A stretch of DNA of 64,000 bases from Echiichthys vipera (taxonomy: Eukaryota; Chordata; Actinopteri; Perciformes; Trachinidae), in contig OY829650.1 in assembly GCA_963691815.1 (NCBI GenBank), positions 9,289,027 to 9,353,026 on the forward strand, read 5' to 3'. The translations under genes and the position numbers were made by a program. The notes under the pieces are model-generated. The model was not told where the DNA came from, did not search any database, and saw only the letters and a program-made list of their open reading frames with translations. Positions 63,169 to 64,000 of the stretch are shown here, piece by piece (the first letter of the stretch is position 1; each line of letters opens with the position of its first letter).

Positions 63169-64000
63169 GTACGTAGGACTTGTGAACATCAACAGTATGA
63201 GGGTGGTGAGAGGGAGACAGCCTTTGGAGTAGAGGGTGGTCTTTCCTCTGGGACTAAAATAACAGAAAAGCCTAATCCCTCTCCTGCTACATATTATTTT
63301 CCAAGGATAAATCCAGAGGCAAAATTACTCCTGTTAGAGGTCTAATTTTTATTGTCTGGTCTTTCATCAAAGGCGGTTCAAGAAATTAGAAGCTGGTTTG
63401 CCCTTAAACTGTTATTTAAGTTAAGTATAGATATTTTAATGGAATTCCATTGCTAGGCAACAGCCTTGGTCCTTGTTAACTTCCTGTAGGCTGATTGTTA
63501 TTCACATTCACTGCAAGAGGAATCAATCTTGAACACATGTTGGAATGACATATAGGACTGGGAGAAGTGCTGGGTATTCATTAGGTACACTGATTTTTTT
63601 CTAAAACCTTTAAATCATTGAGTGTACTATTCAATACTCAATTTGGAATACACCTATCTTTTCCAACACGTTTTTTAAAGCAACATTATGTTCCCGTTGA
63701 TGTGCTATCTGTCAAATCAAAATCACTTGGACCTGCAGATTAACTTGTGAGCTTCTCCAGTCTATTAGGCACAGTCTGCATATATTGCCCAAGAAATTAC
63801 AGTTGGTTTCAACTTGAATAATGATGCTATGACTTTTTCTAAAGTTTTAGATAGTCACAAAACATTATAACAAAATCACACCATTGTAGTTCATTTGAGG
63901 TCGAAACTCTCTGATGTGCATCATATAATTTACTTTCCTGAAGAAATTCATAGGCTCTTCATGGTCTTATATGCTTTCCTGATGATCTCGGGGAGATCTC
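63169..64000 (+). other. kirrel3: kirrel3 intron after exon M (5' part)
   Basis: Start of the next phase-0 intron, cut off by the window edge. No further exon or repeat was recognised in these 0.8 kb. Confidence 0.85.

Noticed and set aside
1..64000. CRISPR arrays, operons, phage or endogenous retroviral genes
   Set aside because: None seen: no regular spacer-repeat array, no clustered compact genes, and no LTR pair or viral polymerase-like frame.

Overview
The window is vertebrate genomic DNA, almost certainly from a ray-finned fish and probably a percomorph-type teleost. It is AT-rich, intron-dominated sequence with CA/TG and ATT microsatellites. Its introns carry tRNA-derived SINE-like elements, a decayed Tc1-like transposon and several short inverted-repeat DNA elements of kinds familiar from teleost genomes. 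No bacterial, plasmid or phage feature is visible. The species cannot be named from the sequence.

One protein-coding gene runs through the window on the + strand: kirrel3 (Kirre-like 3, NEPH2), an immunoglobulin-superfamily adhesion receptor. Thirteen coding exons with GT-AG boundaries can be joined in one open frame. They total 1,724 coding bases (574 complete codons), about 2.7 percent of the window. In order they encode Ig1 (exons A, B), Ig2 (C, D), Ig3 (E, F), Ig4 (G, H), Ig5 (I, J), the transmembrane helix (K) and the start of the cytoplasmic tail (L, M). The 5' end (signal peptide, 5' UTR, promoter) lies left of the window. The rest of the tail, with its expected tyrosine and PDZ-binding motifs, lies to the right. 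Residue numbers below count from the first complete codon of exon A (G1).

Layout: 1-3363 upstream intron; 3364-10356 Ig1; 10357-23805 the largest intron (13.4 kb), holding a CpG-rich insert and several microsatellites; 23806-30155 Ig2; 30156-39264 an intron with two SINE-like elements; 39265-47288 Ig3, with a hAT-like miniature element and microsatellites in its intron; 47289-48446 a compact Ig3-Ig4 stretch; 48447-59215 Ig5, with a repeat-rich internal intron; 59216-63168 juxtamembrane, transmembrane and first tail exons; 63169-64000 start of the next intron.

The unexpected content is mostly mobile-element structure inside kirrel3 introns: a near-complete Tc1-like remnant, a hAT-like miniature element with a 6/8 target duplication, a 71-bp inverted-repeat element, a perfect 15-bp hairpin, and two or more interspersed families found twice or three times. 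The exon design is also notable: each two-exon Ig domain is a frame-neutral cassette bounded by phase-1 introns. I did not find a convincing novel gene system. Repeat family assignments rest on remembered sequence resemblance and need a database search.
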